From the NCBI GenBank assembly GCA_031258335.1, contig JAIRMY010000043.1, positions 1 to 5,789 of the forward strand: 5,789 bases of DNA, written 5' to 3'. Below are positions 5,766 through 5,789 of the stretch, piece by piece. The notes under the pieces were generated by a model. That model was given only the letters and a program-made list of their open reading frames with translations. It did no database searches and was not told the DNA's origin. Each line of letters begins with the position of its first letter. The stretch's first letter is position 1. A program made the translations under genes and the position numbers. This stretch comes from Spirochaetaceae bacterium. Lineage in GTDB: Bacteria > Spirochaetota > Spirochaetia > Treponematales > Breznakiellaceae.

Positions 5766-5789
5766 CAACGGGACCAGCGCAAGGGATTG

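Noticed and set aside
5574..5789. Minus-strand open frame entering from the right edge, including a possible 24-residue peptide starting at 5648
   Set aside because: It runs through strong inverted repeats and ends inside the repeat array. The ATG at 5648 has no close Shine-Dalgarno site, and nothing resembles a known protein. A precursor peptide for the radical SAM enzyme would be pure speculation.

Overview
The window most likely comes from a spirochaete, possibly a Treponema of moderate GC content. That is an inference: the sequence shows a relaxed, spirochaete-like lipobox, a CHASE2/cyclase-type receptor, TTG start codons with clear Shine-Dalgarno sites, and coding DNA near 50% GC. No rRNA, tRNA, transposase, integrase or CRISPR array is visible.

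Left part (2-2359, + strand): the nearly complete 3' portion of a membrane receptor built like a CHASE2 adenylate/guanylate cyclase, with an extracytoplasmic sensor, three membrane helices and a cytoplasmic class III cyclase fold. The cyclase part keeps the fold landmarks but has lost almost every catalytic position, so it looks like a pseudo-cyclase. A 166-bp gap follows. It holds a small hairpin, one copy of a hairpin motif that recurs at the right end of the window, and a good sigma70-type promoter.

Middle (2526-4374, + strand): a two-gene unit. A small TPR lipoprotein starts at a TTG with a well-placed Shine-Dalgarno, well downstream of the longest open frame. A penicillin-binding-protein-5-type D-alanyl-D-alanine carboxypeptidase overlaps its 3' end by 23 bases. 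Both products are predicted to act outside the cytoplasmic membrane, consistent with an envelope function.

Right part (4367-5407, - strand): a radical SAM protein with a SPASM-like C-terminus. It converges on the carboxypeptidase gene with an 8-bp tail-to-tail overlap and no room for a terminator. It is visibly more AT-rich than the genes to its left. Its promoter is unusually clear: TTGACG, 17 bp, TATAAT, with a perfect 16-bp palindrome filling the spacer and a third half-site just past the -10 box. This looks like an operator.

Right end (5425-5789): no convincing gene. It holds the promoter/operator, four 29-bp tandem repeats that each encode two small hairpins around a TTTAAA, and further strong inverted repeats of REP type. 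The same 15-bp hairpin core lies directly upstream of the -35 boxes of both promoters in the window, in the same orientation relative to transcription. With the palindromic operator, this is the most intriguing pattern here.
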